This document shows, piece by piece, positions 1-11,548 of a stretch of 64,000 bases of DNA (the stretch's first letter is position 1; every line of letters begins with the position of its first letter). The stretch comes from Spirosoma aureum (GTDB taxonomy: Bacteria; Bacteroidota; Bacteroidia; Cytophagales; Spirosomataceae): NCBI RefSeq assembly GCF_011604685.1, contig NZ_CP050063.1, forward strand, positions 445,001-509,000, written 5' to 3'. A model generated the notes under the pieces. It was not told the origin of the DNA and did not search any database. It saw nothing but the letters and a program-made list of their open reading frames with translations. The translations under genes were made by a program, and so were the position numbers.

Positions 1-2555
<2,555 letters not shown>

Positions 2556-2676
2556 AGTGCTACTGAGACTAGTAAATCAAGTGTGTAGATATCGCGGTTT
2601 CTCTCTGTGGGAAAAAAGACAAACGATCTTTGGGTGGTGCGTCGTTCAGGCGGGCACTAGTCATAACGAGTCAACA

Positions 2677-2789
2677 GGTTGGTGCTGGTAAGGCGGGTGG
2701 ACACCTCTTCCATTTCGAACAGAGCCGTTAAGCCCCGTACTGCCGATGGTACTGCTGTCACAAGTGGGAGAGTAGGAAGGTGCCACCTG
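2677..2789 (+). rRNA. rrf: 5S ribosomal RNA
   Basis: The gene lies about 120 bases after the 23S rRNA. It carries the conserved loop sequence CCATTTCGAACAGAG and GTTAAGCCCCGTACTGCCGATGG, followed by GGGAGAGTAGGAAGGTGCC. Length is about 113 bases, normal for Bacteroidetes. The ends are estimated from the weak terminal helix (AGGT near 2676 with ACCT near 2788). It is the last RNA before the operon terminator. No tRNA lies between 23S and 5S. Confidence 0.92.
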
Positions 2790-2800
2790 ATGAAATTGGA

Positions 2801-2832
2801 GTCTCTGATCGCAAGGTCAGAGACTTTTTTTT
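2801..2832 (+). terminator. Intrinsic terminator of the rRNA operon
   Basis: A 10-bp stem (GTCTCTGATC pairing with GGTCAGAGAC, one T-G pair) closes on a GCAA tetraloop and is followed by eight T residues. This is a classical rho-independent terminator 12 bases after the 5S gene. Confidence 0.93.
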
Positions 2833-2916
2833 GGTAGTTCCCCCTCAACCCAAGGGCTAGCCGATACAGTCACAGCCATCAGGAAGTGAAGTCAACAATA
2901 CGGATGAATGTCAACT

Positions 2917-2945
2917 AGAAAAAGCCAGTTAACTTAACCGGCTTT
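2917..2945 (-). terminator. Terminator of the LOG-family gene
   Basis: Read on the minus strand, AAAGCCGGTTA pairs with TAACTGGCTTT (11 bp, one G-T pair, AGT loop) and runs into a short T tract. It sits 38 bases after the stop of the gene that begins at 3534. Confidence 0.75.
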
Positions 2946-2982
2946 CTGTGAATGTACAGGCTGATTCTGAAATTGCAAATAG

Positions 2983-3534
2983 TTACAAAATAGCCCAGAA
3001 AGCCTCTATTTGATCCAATACCTGTTCTACCGATTCTGCAACCAGCAGCAAAGATCTATTCTCTGCTTTTAAGAAACCATCGGCAACCATTCGGTCTAAT
3101 TGTTGAAGCATGAGATCATAATAGCCATTCGTGTTAATGATAGCTACTGGACCATCATAAATCTTTAGTTGACGCCAAGCTAAGATCTCAAACAGTTCAT
3201 CAAGTGTTCCGTAGCCACCTGGCAAGGCAATAACGCCTTTCGCCAACTGTACCATCTTGTATTTCCGCTCATGCATTGTTTCAACAAAATGGAGCTCTGT
3301 AAGCGTTTTATGGGCCACTTCAAGATCCGCGAGAAAATTCGGAATTACACCAGTTACTTCTCCCCCGTTGTTCAGTACAGTATCGGCAACAGTTCCCATC
3401 AGGCCGAAGCCACCACCGCCATAGATTAACCGGATGTTACGAGTGGCTAATTTTTCCCCGAGTTCTATGGCAACTTCTTTATAGATTGGGTTTGTGCCAG
3501 GATTTGAGCCACAATAAACAACAATGCTCTGCAT
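2983..3534 (-). CDS. LOG family protein (TIGR00730 type)
   Basis: This 183-residue protein has both LOG signatures: the nucleotide-binding glycine stretch GGGGFGLMG at residues 39-47 and PGGYGTLDE near residue 105. LOG proteins hydrolyse nucleoside 5'-monophosphates such as cytokinin ribotides to free base and ribose 5-phosphate; the bacterial substrate in most species is unknown. The fold is Rossmann-like and the protein is expected in the cytosol. The ATG at 3534 gives a full-length family member. It lies 57 bases after the Mur ligase gene on the same strand and is probably co-transcribed with it. Family assignment is secure; the substrate is not shown by the sequence. Confidence 0.9.
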   Translation of the reverse strand: MQSIVVYCGSNPGTNPIYKEVAIELGEKLATRNIRLIYGGGGFGLMGTVADTVLNNGGEVTGVIPNFLADLEVAHKTLTELHFVETMHERKYKMVQLAKGVIALPGGYGTLDELFEILAWRQLKIYDGPVAIINTNGYYDLMLQQLDRMVADGFLKAENRSLLLVAESVEQVLDQIEAFWAIL

Positions 3535-3591
3535 AAGAATTTATTGAAGAGTCAGACTGATTAATTTGACATGACGATTATTCGCTCAAAA

Positions 3592-4974
3592 CTACAGTAA
3601 CTCTTTGCCAAGGAACGTTAAATCTAAACTGCCGAATGTGCCGGAACTCATCAAAAGAAAAATTTCGGCAGTGTCGCGCTGTTTTACCAGGTAGGATTGT
3701 AACGCAAGACTATCCGTAAAAACGTGCAAATTTGGGTACTCAAAAGCTTCGATAACGTCTTCGGAAGTAATTGGGTCAGCTGAGTCCAGATAAGGCCTTG
3801 TATGGTCGTTAAAATAGACGACAGCCTGGTCGGCGGCATTGAGTGTCCCTTTATATTCGCCAAGAAACGTTTTCGTTAAGCTGCTGAGTGTATGAAGTTC
3901 AACGACAGTTAAGAGTTTCTGGCCTGGATATTGCTTTTTTACAGCCTTGGTCGACGCTTCAACTTTTGCTGGTGAATGAGCAAAGTCGCGGAAAAGAATT
4001 TTGCTTGCCGAACCTGCGCCCGTTTTCTCCGCAATTGTCTCCAATCGTAACGCTACTGGCTTAAACGATTGAATGGCTGCGTAAAACTGATCTTCAGTGA
4101 TACCAATTCGATCACATACGGTCATCGCACCGGCAATATTTTTCATATTATACTCACCAAATAACTGCACCGGTATTTTGGCTCCCTGTCGGGTAAGCAA
4201 ATACGTTTGCCCGCTAACAATTTCGCTGGGATGCGCTTCGTAGGGAATTTTAGTGATGTCGGTTCGTTCTTTCTGACCAATTACGTCAAGCATATCATCC
4301 GACTCATCAAAAGCCAGAATTCCTGCTTTGGGCATTGCTTCTGCCAGTGATTCGAATTGATCTACATAGGCTTCCCAGGTAGGATAAATGTTGACATGGT
4401 CCCACGCAATGCCGCTAATAAGCGCGATATGCGGCTGATAATGCAGAAACTTTGGACGTGAATCAATGGGTGAAGATGCATACTCGTCTCCTTCAATAAC
4501 GATTACGGGAGCATCTGGTGTTAATTTGGCCATTGTCTCAAAACCGTCGATCTGTTCGCCAACCAGATAATCAAATGTGCGATTATGGTGCTTCAGAACG
4601 TGAAGAATAATTGCAGTAATGGTCGTTTTGCCATGACTTCCTGCAATAACCACTCGCTGTTTTTGTTGGCTCTGCTGGTATAGAAATTCAGGGTAGGAGT
4701 AAATAGTTAAGCCTAATTCCTGCGCTTTAACCAACTCCGGATTATTCCGGTGGGCATGCATGCCAACAATAATGGCATCAAGCTCAGCATGAATTTTATC
4801 CGGAAACCATCCCGTTTCGGTGGGTAAGAGGCCGTTTTGCTGCAATCGTGTACGAGAGGGATCGTAAATTTCGTCGTCGGATCCAGTAATAAGATAGCCT
4901 TGTTGTTGAAGGGCTAAAGCGAGGTTGTGCATCGCACTACCGCCGATAGAGATGAAGTGGATGGCCTGAGGCAT
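3592..4974 (-). CDS. mpl: Mpl-type Mur ligase (UDP-MurNAc:tripeptide ligase family)
   Basis: The 460-residue protein has the three-domain Mur ligase layout: an N-terminal UDP-binding domain starting with HFISIGGSAMHNLA, an ATP-binding loop GSHGKTT at residues 112-118, and a C-terminal domain with RDFAHSPAKVEAS. In Mpl enzymes this reattaches the salvaged L-Ala-gamma-D-Glu-mDAP peptide to UDP-MurNAc, recycling cell-wall material in the cytosol. The sequence GSDDEIYDPSRTRLQ is more Mpl-like than MurC-like. MurC cannot be fully excluded, but MurC normally sits in the dcw cluster, which is absent here. The ATG at 4974 fits the N-terminal glycine-rich motif. A TAnnTTTG promoter element lies 28 bases upstream. 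Confidence 0.85.
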   Translation of the reverse strand: MPQAIHFISIGGSAMHNLALALQQQGYLITGSDDEIYDPSRTRLQQNGLLPTETGWFPDKIHAELDAIIVGMHAHRNNPELVKAQELGLTIYSYPEFLYQQSQQKQRVVIAGSHGKTTITAIILHVLKHHNRTFDYLVGEQIDGFETMAKLTPDAPVIVIEGDEYASSPIDSRPKFLHYQPHIALISGIAWDHVNIYPTWEAYVDQFESLAEAMPKAGILAFDESDDMLDVIGQKERTDITKIPYEAHPSEIVSGQTYLLTRQGAKIPVQLFGEYNMKNIAGAMTVCDRIGITEDQFYAAIQSFKPVALRLETIAEKTGAGSASKILFRDFAHSPAKVEASTKAVKKQYPGQKLLTVVELHTLSSLTKTFLGEYKGTLNAADQAVVYFNDHTRPYLDSADPITSEDVIEAFEYPNLHVFTDSLALQSYLVKQRDTAEIFLLMSSGTFGSLDLTFLGKELL

Positions 4975-5001
4975 TCGATAAAATCAGTCAGTGTCGTAAG
5001 G

Positions 5002-5009
5002 CAAAAGTA
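5002..5009 (-). promoter_or_regulatory. Putative -7 promoter element for mpl-LOG
   Basis: Minus strand TACTTTTG matches the Bacteroidetes -7 consensus TAnnTTTG and is followed by C, as in the better promoters of this window. The expected -33 TTTG at 19 bases is poor (TTCT). The start codon of mpl is 28 bases downstream. Confidence 0.5.
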
Positions 5010-5221
5010 GGGCTTCTTTTTGGTTTGAAGAAAGAAGATGAGTTTCTGAACAAGTTGATGTATTGTGTCACTATTAAATTTCAACTATATCCGAATCAAA
5101 CCCCCCGCTTTTTCGTTGACTATCTTGCGAATAGGTAATACTTGGAAAGCCCGATTTTCGGACCCAAATTCGCGCCTGTTTTTTAGCAACACAGACCCCA
5201 TTTCATGCGCCGAACATAGGG

Positions 5222-6703
5222 ATGAAGACATACTATGACCTGATTGACCAGACATTTGAATTTCCGACGCGAGAATTCAATGTTGAGAACAACGAACTGA
5301 TGTTCAACAATGTACCGCTAATGGACATTGTAAAACAGTATGGGACTCCCCTAAAACTGACCTATTTGCCGAAAATCACGGAGCATATCGATCATGCAAA
5401 ACTGCTGTTCAGAAATGCCATGAAGCGGTATAATTACAAGGGGAATTACACCTACTGTTATTGTACGAAGTCATCCCATTTTCGGTTTGTGCTTGACGAG
5501 GTTCTTAAAAACAACGTGCACCTCGAAACATCATCGGCTTACGATATCCCTATTCTGAGAGAATTGTATAAAGCCGGTAAGTTTAACAAAAGCACCTATA
5601 TAATCTGCAATGGCTACAAACGGCCGTTGTACACCCAATACATCAGCGAGCTCATTAACGATGGGTTCACGAACTGTATTCCAGTACTCGATAACCTCAA
5701 GGAAATTGAGGCTTATGAAAACGCGGTAACAGCCGAAACCGTCAATTTTGGAATTCGGATCGCTACCGACGAAGAACCGAACTTCGCGTTTTATACATCT
5801 CGTCTGGGTATTCGCTATAGCGATGTCAATGAACTGTATCGAAACAAAATACAGCCCAATGAGCGATTTAAGCTCAAAATGCTGCATTTCTTCATCAATA
5901 CAGGCATTAAAGACAGTGCGTATTATTGGAGTGAGTTGAGTCGCTTCATGTATAAATACTGCGAGTTACGGAAAATTTGCCCTGATCTCGATTCAATTGA
6001 CATTGGGGGCGGAATGCCAATTCAAACGTCATTCCAGTTCACCTATGATTATCAGGCCATGATCGATCAGATTGTGGAGAGCATTCAGTGGATCTGTAAC
6101 AAGAACAACGTACCCGTGCCGCATATTTTCACCGAGTTCGGTTCGTATACGGTGGGTGAAAGTGGAGCGGTTATTTACAAAGTGATCGACCAGAAATTGC
6201 AGAATGATAAAGAGCTTTGGTATATGATCGATGGCTCGTTCATTACGCAACTACCTGATTCATGGGGGCTTGGCCAGAAATACATCATGCTATCGGTCAA
6301 TAACTGGGACAATCCTTACCAGAAAGTTAACTTGGGCGGTCTGACCTGCGATTCGCACGATTTTTATAATACTGAAGCGCATAGTGCAGACTTATACCTG
6401 CCTATTTTTGATCAGGATGCTGAAGATCAGTATATTGGCCTATTCCATACGGGTGCTTATCAGGAGTCACTGGGTGGTTATGGTGGTATCCAGCACTGTT
6501 TGATTCCGGCTCCGCAGCACGTAATTATCGATAAGGATGAAGAGGGTAACCTTCGTTCGCGGTTATTTGCACCAGAACAGAATAGCGAAGTAATGCTGAA
6601 AATTCTTGGCTACGGCGATGCTGAACCTGGTATGACTGAACTGGAAGCTACCGAAGCGGCCGAAGAGCGTGAGGAAGAAGAGTTGGTAAAAGAAGAAAAT
6701 TAG
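5222..6703 (+). CDS. Arginine decarboxylase, PLP fold type III
   Basis: The 493-residue protein belongs to the Orn/Lys/Arg/DAP decarboxylase family 2 (alanine-racemase fold). The PLP Schiff-base lysine is K83 in YCTKSSHF, and the phosphate-binding glycine loop is GGGMP at residues 262-266. The close match of the N-terminal block to Bacteroidetes 'arginine decarboxylase' proteins points to agmatine formation for polyamine synthesis; this substrate is inferred from family. The last 35 residues are strongly acidic (EEREEEELVKEEN), an unstructured tail rather than catalytic sequence. The gene is divergent from mpl and followed by a long hairpin. Confidence 0.82.
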   Translation: MKTYYDLIDQTFEFPTREFNVENNELMFNNVPLMDIVKQYGTPLKLTYLPKITEHIDHAKLLFRNAMKRYNYKGNYTYCYCTKSSHFRFVLDEVLKNNVHLETSSAYDIPILRELYKAGKFNKSTYIICNGYKRPLYTQYISELINDGFTNCIPVLDNLKEIEAYENAVTAETVNFGIRIATDEEPNFAFYTSRLGIRYSDVNELYRNKIQPNERFKLKMLHFFINTGIKDSAYYWSELSRFMYKYCELRKICPDLDSIDIGGGMPIQTSFQFTYDYQAMIDQIVESIQWICNKNNVPVPHIFTEFGSYTVGESGAVIYKVIDQKLQNDKELWYMIDGSFITQLPDSWGLGQKYIMLSVNNWDNPYQKVNLGGLTCDSHDFYNTEAHSADLYLPIFDQDAEDQYIGLFHTGAYQESLGGYGGIQHCLIPAPQHVIIDKDEEGNLRSRLFAPEQNSEVMLKILGYGDAEPGMTELEATEAAEEREEEELVKEEN

Positions 6704-6706
6704 TCG

Positions 6707-6757
6707 CTTTAAAGCAGCGTATTTTTATCGTAACCCTAAAAATACGCTGCTTTAAAG
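6707..6757 (+). terminator. 21-bp perfect inverted repeat after the decarboxylase gene
   Basis: Positions 6707-6727 and 6737-6757 are perfect reverse complements around a 9-base loop. The 5' arm ends in TATTTTTA, so a terminator-like U run lies inside the stem, not after it. It begins 3 bases after the stop codon. It may act as a transcription terminator or a 3'-end stabilising hairpin. Confidence 0.7.
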
Positions 6758-6853
6758 TTACCGAATGATAAAGTCACTAAACGGGTGTATAATTTTTAGC
6801 ACTATATTCGTTTAAGAATCTGAAGGTTAAAAGCAAAAACAGAGCGATATTTC

Positions 6854-6979
6854 ATGAAAAAACTACTGATTTTAGGCGCTGTGCTGGCAACGTTATCGCT
6901 TGGGTCCTGTGCCCGCAGAGCCAATTGCCCGGCGTATGGTAGCGTGCAAAAGCCTGCACCGACGCAGGTGCGGGTGTAA
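6854..6979 (+). CDS. Small lipoprotein, 41 residues, hypothetical
   Basis: An ATG at 6854 opens a 41-codon frame: a lysine-rich start (MKKLLILGAVLATLSLGSC), a hydrophobic stretch and a lipobox LGSC with the acylated cysteine at residue 19. The mature part is only 23 residues and ends in PAPTQVRV. A strong terminator follows 22 bases after the stop, which supports a real short gene. I recognise no named family; tiny lipoproteins of this type are common and unnamed in Cytophagales. It is probably an envelope peptide of unknown role. A larger frame on the opposite strand over the same bases lacks such features. Confidence 0.7.
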   Translation: MKKLLILGAVLATLSLGSCARRANCPAYGSVQKPAPTQVRV

Positions 6980-7000
6980 GAGAAAGAAATTTCCTTCAGG

Positions 7001-7039
7001 AAAAGCCTCTGAACCAATCGACGTTTAGAGGCTTTTTTT
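7001..7039 (+). terminator. Terminator of the small lipoprotein gene
   Basis: AAAGCCTCT (7002-7010) pairs with AGAGGCTTT (7027-7035) and is followed by a run of T. The gmhB-like gene converges from the other side and ends at 7043, so the hairpin may serve both. Confidence 0.85.
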
Positions 7040-7042
7040 CAT

Positions 7043-7561
7043 TCAGGCATATCCTAATACGATTCGTGATGCTTCGAGCAGATTCGGGGCACTACCATCG
7101 CATTCGGCAGAAAGTTCTGGTTCGTCAGCAATCCGAACAGTACGCACACCAACGCGTTTACCAGCCTGCATATCGCGGAGGGCATCGCCGATCATCCACG
7201 ATTCGTCGGGTGTGATGTTGTATTTGGCCATCGCCTTTTCAAGCAGCAATGAACCGGGTTTACGAGTTAGCGATTCGGTATCGTACTTCGGGTGGTGAGG
7301 GCAATAATAAATGTCATCGATGACCTGACCGCATTGTTCCTGCAAATAATTGTAACAGGCCATAACGTCGTCACGAGTGTAGAGCCCTTTGGCAATACCA
7401 GCCTGGTTCGTAATCACAATAAGCAGATAACCTGCATCTTTCAACAAACGCAGTGCTTCCGGTACACCATCGGGTATGATAAAATCTTCAACGCGATAGA
7501 CGTAATCTGTCCGGTCTTCATTTAAAACGCCGTCTCTGTCCAGAAAAACACACTTGCTCAT
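7043..7561 (-). CDS. gmhB: HAD phosphatase, GmhB-like (heptose bisphosphate phosphatase family)
   Basis: The protein has the HAD nucleophile motif FLDRDGVLN near its start, the second HAD motif ITNQAGIAKG and the DXXXD-like motif MIGDALRDMQAG. The family dephosphorylates D-glycero-manno-heptose 1,7-bisphosphate (LPS heptose synthesis) or the imidazole intermediate histidinol phosphate. The ATG at 7561 (MSKCVFLDRDG, 172 aa) is preferred over an upstream start at 7597 because family members begin just before the nucleophile. The zinc loop is incomplete: CPHHP is present but the following Cys pair of typical GmhB is replaced by DTESLTRKPG, so metal binding and substrate choice may differ. Confidence 0.75.
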   Translation of the reverse strand: MSKCVFLDRDGVLNEDRTDYVYRVEDFIIPDGVPEALRLLKDAGYLLIVITNQAGIAKGLYTRDDVMACYNYLQEQCGQVIDDIYYCPHHPKYDTESLTRKPGSLLLEKAMAKYNITPDESWMIGDALRDMQAGKRVGVRTVRIADEPELSAECDGSAPNLLEASRIVLGYA

Positions 7562-7785
7562 CAAGAATCTATTGCTTTGGATTAGGCAATAATACAAATA
7601 TTTGGTAAAATAATTGCATTATTACTTTAAAATGTTTGTGAAATTTTCGAGAAAGGAACAAAAGAGCTTTATAAACATAAAACGTGGATCATAATTCGTA
7701 TGATCGAAGCTTCCATAATAGCGCTTAAACAGCAGCTAAAACTTGTCTCCTGACCACTCGAACTATCACCCACGTCCTGGTTTAA

Positions 7786-10443
7786 TTAAGCGCCCAAATC
7801 CAGTAACCGTTGTTCTAGCGCCTGAATTTTTGCTTCAGCATCGGCAAGTTTTTGACGTTCCCGATCAACAACGTCGGGTTTTGCATTGGCAACGAATTTC
7901 TCATTGGAGAGCTTTTTGGCCGTTGAGTCACGGAACCCAACGTTGTAGAGCAATTCCTTTTGGGTGTTGACGATCTCCTGCTCGACATCGATCTCGCCAG
8001 CAATATCTACGAAAAACTCATCACCTTTAATCAGGAACGACAAGCCGTCTGATTTCTCGCTGACGTAGCTTATTGTGGACACATTTGCCATTTTTTGAAT
8101 CAAAACCTCAAGTACTTTAAATCGCTCGGGTGCTGAGGTCTTGATCGCTAATGGCAATTCGGTTTTTGGCGAAATCTGCTTGGCATTCCGAATATTCCGG
8201 ACGTTACTGATAACGTCGAATAATGTCTCGAAATCAATCAGAATCTGACTGTCAACAGCATCCGCTTTTGGAAATGGCGCGATACAAATACTATCACCGG
8301 ATTGGCGTTCCCGGATTTCCTGCCAGATTTCTTCCGTAATAAATGGCATGAACGGGTGAGCCAGACGCATTAACTGCTCAAAGAAATTGATCGTTGCCTC
8401 GTAGGTTGTGTGATCAATGGGTTGCTCGAAGCCGGGCTTGATCAGTTCGAGGTACTGCGAGCAGAAATCGTCCCAGATCAGCTTGTATATGGCCTGTAAA
8501 GCATCCGAAATCCGGAATTTGCTGAAATGATCTTCAATCTCGATCAGGGTTGTATACAGCTTCGATTCGAACCAACGGATCGCCAACTGCTGACTGTCAG
8601 TTGCCGGCTGCTCACTGATTGTCCAGCCTTTTACCAATCGGAACGCATTCCAGATTTTGTTGCTGAAATTACGACCCTGTTCTACCAGTTTCTCATCGAA
8701 CAATAAATCGTTTCCAGCGGCCGAACTGAACAGCATCCCTGTTCGAACGCCATCGGCTCCGTATTTTTCAATAAGATCGAGCGGGTCGGGCGAATTACCA
8801 AGTTGTTTCGACATTTTCCGACCCAGCTTATCGCGAACCATACCCGTAAAGTAAACGTCCTTGAAAGGTCGCTCGCCCTTGTACTCGTAACCGGCAATAA
8901 TCATCCGGGCTACCCAGAAGAAAATAATATCGAAGCCGGTAACGAGTGTATTGGTTGGGTAATAATAATCGAGATCCTTCGGGCCCGCTTTTGGATCATC
9001 GGGGTTGCCCGACGGTTTGAAAACAGACATCGGCCAGAGCCACGATGAGAACCATGTATCCAGAACGTCTTCATCCTGGGTCAGATCGGCCTCGGTCATG
9101 GCAAACAGCAGCATTTCGTGCTGTACTTTCTCCAACGCTTCGTGTTTGTTTTTCGCAACAATCACGGTGCCGTCCTGCATATAAAATGCCGGAATCCGTT
9201 GCCCCCACCATAACTGGCGACTAATGCACCAATCATGTGGATTCTCCATCCAGGAACGATACATGTTCTTGTATTTCGATGGATGAAGTTGAATAACGTC
9301 GTTCATTACGTTCTCGAACGCTGGTTTCGAGAGTTCGTCCATTTTCAGGAACCACTGCAAGGATAGCTTTGGCTCGATTACCGCATTGGTCCGCTCCGAG
9401 AAACCAACATTTGACTTATAGTCTTCGGCCTTGACCAGATTGCCCGACTCCTCAAGCAGCTTGATAATCGCTTTACGGGCCGCAAAACGATCCTGACCGA
9501 CCAGAATCTGCGCTTTTTCATTCAGCGTACCATCGTCGTTCAGAATGTCCAGAACGGGTAAATTGTGCTTGATGCCCAGCGTATAGTCATTCGGATCATG
9601 AGCGGGCGTAACTTTCAGGCCGCCCGTTCCAAAATCCATCGTGACGTATTCATCCAGAATAATCGGGATCTCGCGGTTAATGAGCGGAATAATGGCTTTT
9701 TTGCCGTGCAGGTGTTTGTAACGTTCGTCGTTCGGATTGACCGCAATGGCTGCATCAGCCATAATCGTTTCCGGCCGAACCGTAGCAATGGTAATATAAA
9801 CTTGCCCAGCGCTCCCTGCTATCTCGTACTGAATGTAAACCAGCTTTTGCTGAACTTCTTTGGTGATAACTTCTTCGTCAGAAACCGCCGTTAATCCTTG
9901 CGGGTCCCAGTTGACCATGCGGACACCACGATAAATCTTGCCTTTGTTGTAGAGGTCAACGAATGTATCGATAACCGATTCATAGAGAGCCGGTTCCATT
10001 GTAAATCGTGTACGGTCCCAGTCGCAGGAGGCACCTAGTTTGCGGAGCTGCTGGAGAATAATACCCCCGTATTTGTGGGTCCACTCCCAGACATACTCAA
10101 TAAACTGCTCGCGTGTGAGGTCATGCTTATTTATGCCACGCTCTTTAAGCATCGCCACAACTTTAGCTTCAGTAGCAATGCTGGCGTGGTCGGTGCCCGG
10201 AACCCAGCAGGCATTTTTACCTTCCATACGCGCCTTCCGAATCAGCACATCCTGAATCGTATTATTGAGCATATGGCCCATATGCAACACCCCGGTTACG
10301 TTTGGGGGCGGAATGACGATGGTGTAAGGTTCACGTTTGTCGTCAGCATCCGTTGGGGGTGTCGATTTAAAAAACTGGTTATCAATCCAATATTGATACC
10401 ATTTTTCCTCAATGTCCTGGGGGGTGTATGTTTTTGAAATCAT
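7786..10443 (-). CDS. valS: Valyl-tRNA synthetase
   Basis: This class I aminoacyl-tRNA synthetase of 885 residues charges tRNA-Val. The ATP-binding signatures are HMGH near residue 54 and KMSKQ in GRKMSKQLGNSPDPLD. Between them lies the editing (CP1) domain, including VTGFDIIFFWVARMI just before the KMSKS half. The C-terminal 70 residues (VDVEQEIVNTQKELL...IQALEQRLLDLGA) form the coiled-coil arm typical of ValS and absent from IleS. The length matches bacterial ValS. It stands alone, divergent from the DUF72 gene, with a TAATTTTG promoter element upstream. Confidence 0.97.
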   Translation of the reverse strand: MISKTYTPQDIEEKWYQYWIDNQFFKSTPPTDADDKREPYTIVIPPPNVTGVLHMGHMLNNTIQDVLIRKARMEGKNACWVPGTDHASIATEAKVVAMLKERGINKHDLTREQFIEYVWEWTHKYGGIILQQLRKLGASCDWDRTRFTMEPALYESVIDTFVDLYNKGKIYRGVRMVNWDPQGLTAVSDEEVITKEVQQKLVYIQYEIAGSAGQVYITIATVRPETIMADAAIAVNPNDERYKHLHGKKAIIPLINREIPIILDEYVTMDFGTGGLKVTPAHDPNDYTLGIKHNLPVLDILNDDGTLNEKAQILVGQDRFAARKAIIKLLEESGNLVKAEDYKSNVGFSERTNAVIEPKLSLQWFLKMDELSKPAFENVMNDVIQLHPSKYKNMYRSWMENPHDWCISRQLWWGQRIPAFYMQDGTVIVAKNKHEALEKVQHEMLLFAMTEADLTQDEDVLDTWFSSWLWPMSVFKPSGNPDDPKAGPKDLDYYYPTNTLVTGFDIIFFWVARMIIAGYEYKGERPFKDVYFTGMVRDKLGRKMSKQLGNSPDPLDLIEKYGADGVRTGMLFSSAAGNDLLFDEKLVEQGRNFSNKIWNAFRLVKGWTISEQPATDSQQLAIRWFESKLYTTLIEIEDHFSKFRISDALQAIYKLIWDDFCSQYLELIKPGFEQPIDHTTYEATINFFEQLMRLAHPFMPFITEEIWQEIRERQSGDSICIAPFPKADAVDSQILIDFETLFDVISNVRNIRNAKQISPKTELPLAIKTSAPERFKVLEVLIQKMANVSTISYVSEKSDGLSFLIKGDEFFVDIAGEIDVEQEIVNTQKELLYNVGFRDSTAKKLSNEKFVANAKPDVVDRERQKLADAEAKIQALEQRLLDLGA

Positions 10444-10526
10444 AAAGCAGTCGAAACCGAAAGACCTTTCTATCCAGTAAGAAACCCAATACTGGTAGAA
10501 AAGGAGCGTTATTACCTATAGAAAAG

Positions 10527-10557
10527 CAAAATTAGCTAAATTGGGTAGGGCGTAAAA
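10527..10557 (-). promoter_or_regulatory. Putative valS promoter
   Basis: On the minus strand the -7 element TAATTTTG (10534-10527) is followed by C. Nineteen bases upstream is TTTT in place of the consensus TTTG (10557-10554). The valS start codon is 84 bases downstream. Confidence 0.5.
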
Positions 10558-10606
10558 ACGAAAGGCCGTCTTTCGTAGTTTTAGATCTACACTTCATGGC
10601 ACACCT

Positions 10607-11518
10607 ATGGAATTCGGAAAAATACATAATCTCGATACGGTTAATCTCACATTGCCGCCCGGCTCAGCTTTCAATGCTCGTGTATGGGCAGGTGTAGAGC
10701 CTACCAAGCGGCCTACTGTATTCATAGGTGGCCCAATTTGGGCCAATAAAGATTACGTTGGCAAAGTTTATCCATCGAACGCAAAGGAGAAAGATTTTCT
10801 GCATTATTACACCCGGCAGTTCAACACCATTGAGTTAAATCTGACGCATTACCAGATTCCGACGGTGGGCATGATTGAAAAATGGAAAGCGGAAGCAACC
10901 GAGCGATTTACCTACTGTCCCAAATTTCCCCAGATTATTAGTCACGAACGGCAATTAGTGGCCACCGAAGGACTCACCGAAGAGTTTGTCAATGCCGTAT
11001 TCGGATTAGAGGAGTTTTTAGGTATGACTTTTTTACAGCTACCTCCCATGTTTGGACCCGATAAGTGGCCGGTATTGGAAACGTATCTGAAAAGCTTACC
11101 CGACGAACTCGACGTGGCCGTAGAATTTCGTCATCCCGACTGGTTTAGCAAAGCTGCATTATGGCAGCAAACCCTCGAACGACTCTACGCCCTGCGTCGA
11201 CACGTGGTCATTACCGACGTTGCCGGTCGGCGCGATGTATTGCATATGGGCCTGAGCAGTCCTGTTCTGACGCTCCGATTTATTGCCAATGAAGGCCACT
11301 CAACCGATTATACCCGCACCGATACCTGGATTCAACGCCTGAAAACCTGGTTCGATAAAGGACTGCAAACGGCTTACCTGTTTGTTCATGGCGGTGGAGA
11401 TAATGACACCGCGCCTGAGCTAATTCTGTACTGGATTCGCGAATTGAACAAACATTGTGGGTTAAATCTGCGTGAACCAGTGCTTCAACCCAAGGTCGTG
11501 CAGGGCAGTTTGTTTTGA
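10607..11518 (+). CDS. DUF72 (YecE-like) domain protein
   Basis: The 303-residue protein matches the DUF72/YecE family, a TIM-barrel of unknown biochemical role. Landmarks are FIGGPIWANKDYVGKVYPSN at the N terminus, the FNTIELNLTHY segment, FLQLPPMFGPDKW, VAVEFRHPDWF and a C-terminal LFVHGGGDNDTAP block. No signal peptide is visible, so it is expected in the cytosol. The stop codon overlaps the predicted -33 element of the his promoter. Its link to histidine synthesis, if any, is only positional. Confidence 0.85.
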   Translation: MEFGKIHNLDTVNLTLPPGSAFNARVWAGVEPTKRPTVFIGGPIWANKDYVGKVYPSNAKEKDFLHYYTRQFNTIELNLTHYQIPTVGMIEKWKAEATERFTYCPKFPQIISHERQLVATEGLTEEFVNAVFGLEEFLGMTFLQLPPMFGPDKWPVLETYLKSLPDELDVAVEFRHPDWFSKAALWQQTLERLYALRRHVVITDVAGRRDVLHMGLSSPVLTLRFIANEGHSTDYTRTDTWIQRLKTWFDKGLQTAYLFVHGGGDNDTAPELILYWIRELNKHCGLNLREPVLQPKVVQGSLF

Positions 11519-11544
11519 TTTGCCAACCCGACCAATTACATTTG
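11514..11544 (+). promoter_or_regulatory. Promoter of the his leader and hisH cluster
   Basis: TTTG (11514-11517), a 19-base spacer and TACATTTG (11537-11544) match the Bacteroidetes consensus exactly, with C after the -7 element. The -33 box overlaps the DUF72 stop codon. The leader-peptide ATG is only 5 bases past the -7 element, so the leader mRNA would be leaderless or nearly so. Confidence 0.75.
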
Positions 11545-11548
11545 CTCT

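Noticed and set aside
5118..5146. TTGACT and TAATACTT as a promoter for arginine decarboxylase
   Set aside because: The spacing is only 14 bases and the second box does not match TAnnTTTG.
7687..7705. Short dyad GATCATA-ATTCG-TATGATC before the gmhB-like gene
   Set aside because: Seven-bp arms in AT-rich DNA are expected by chance; no T tract and no second copy.
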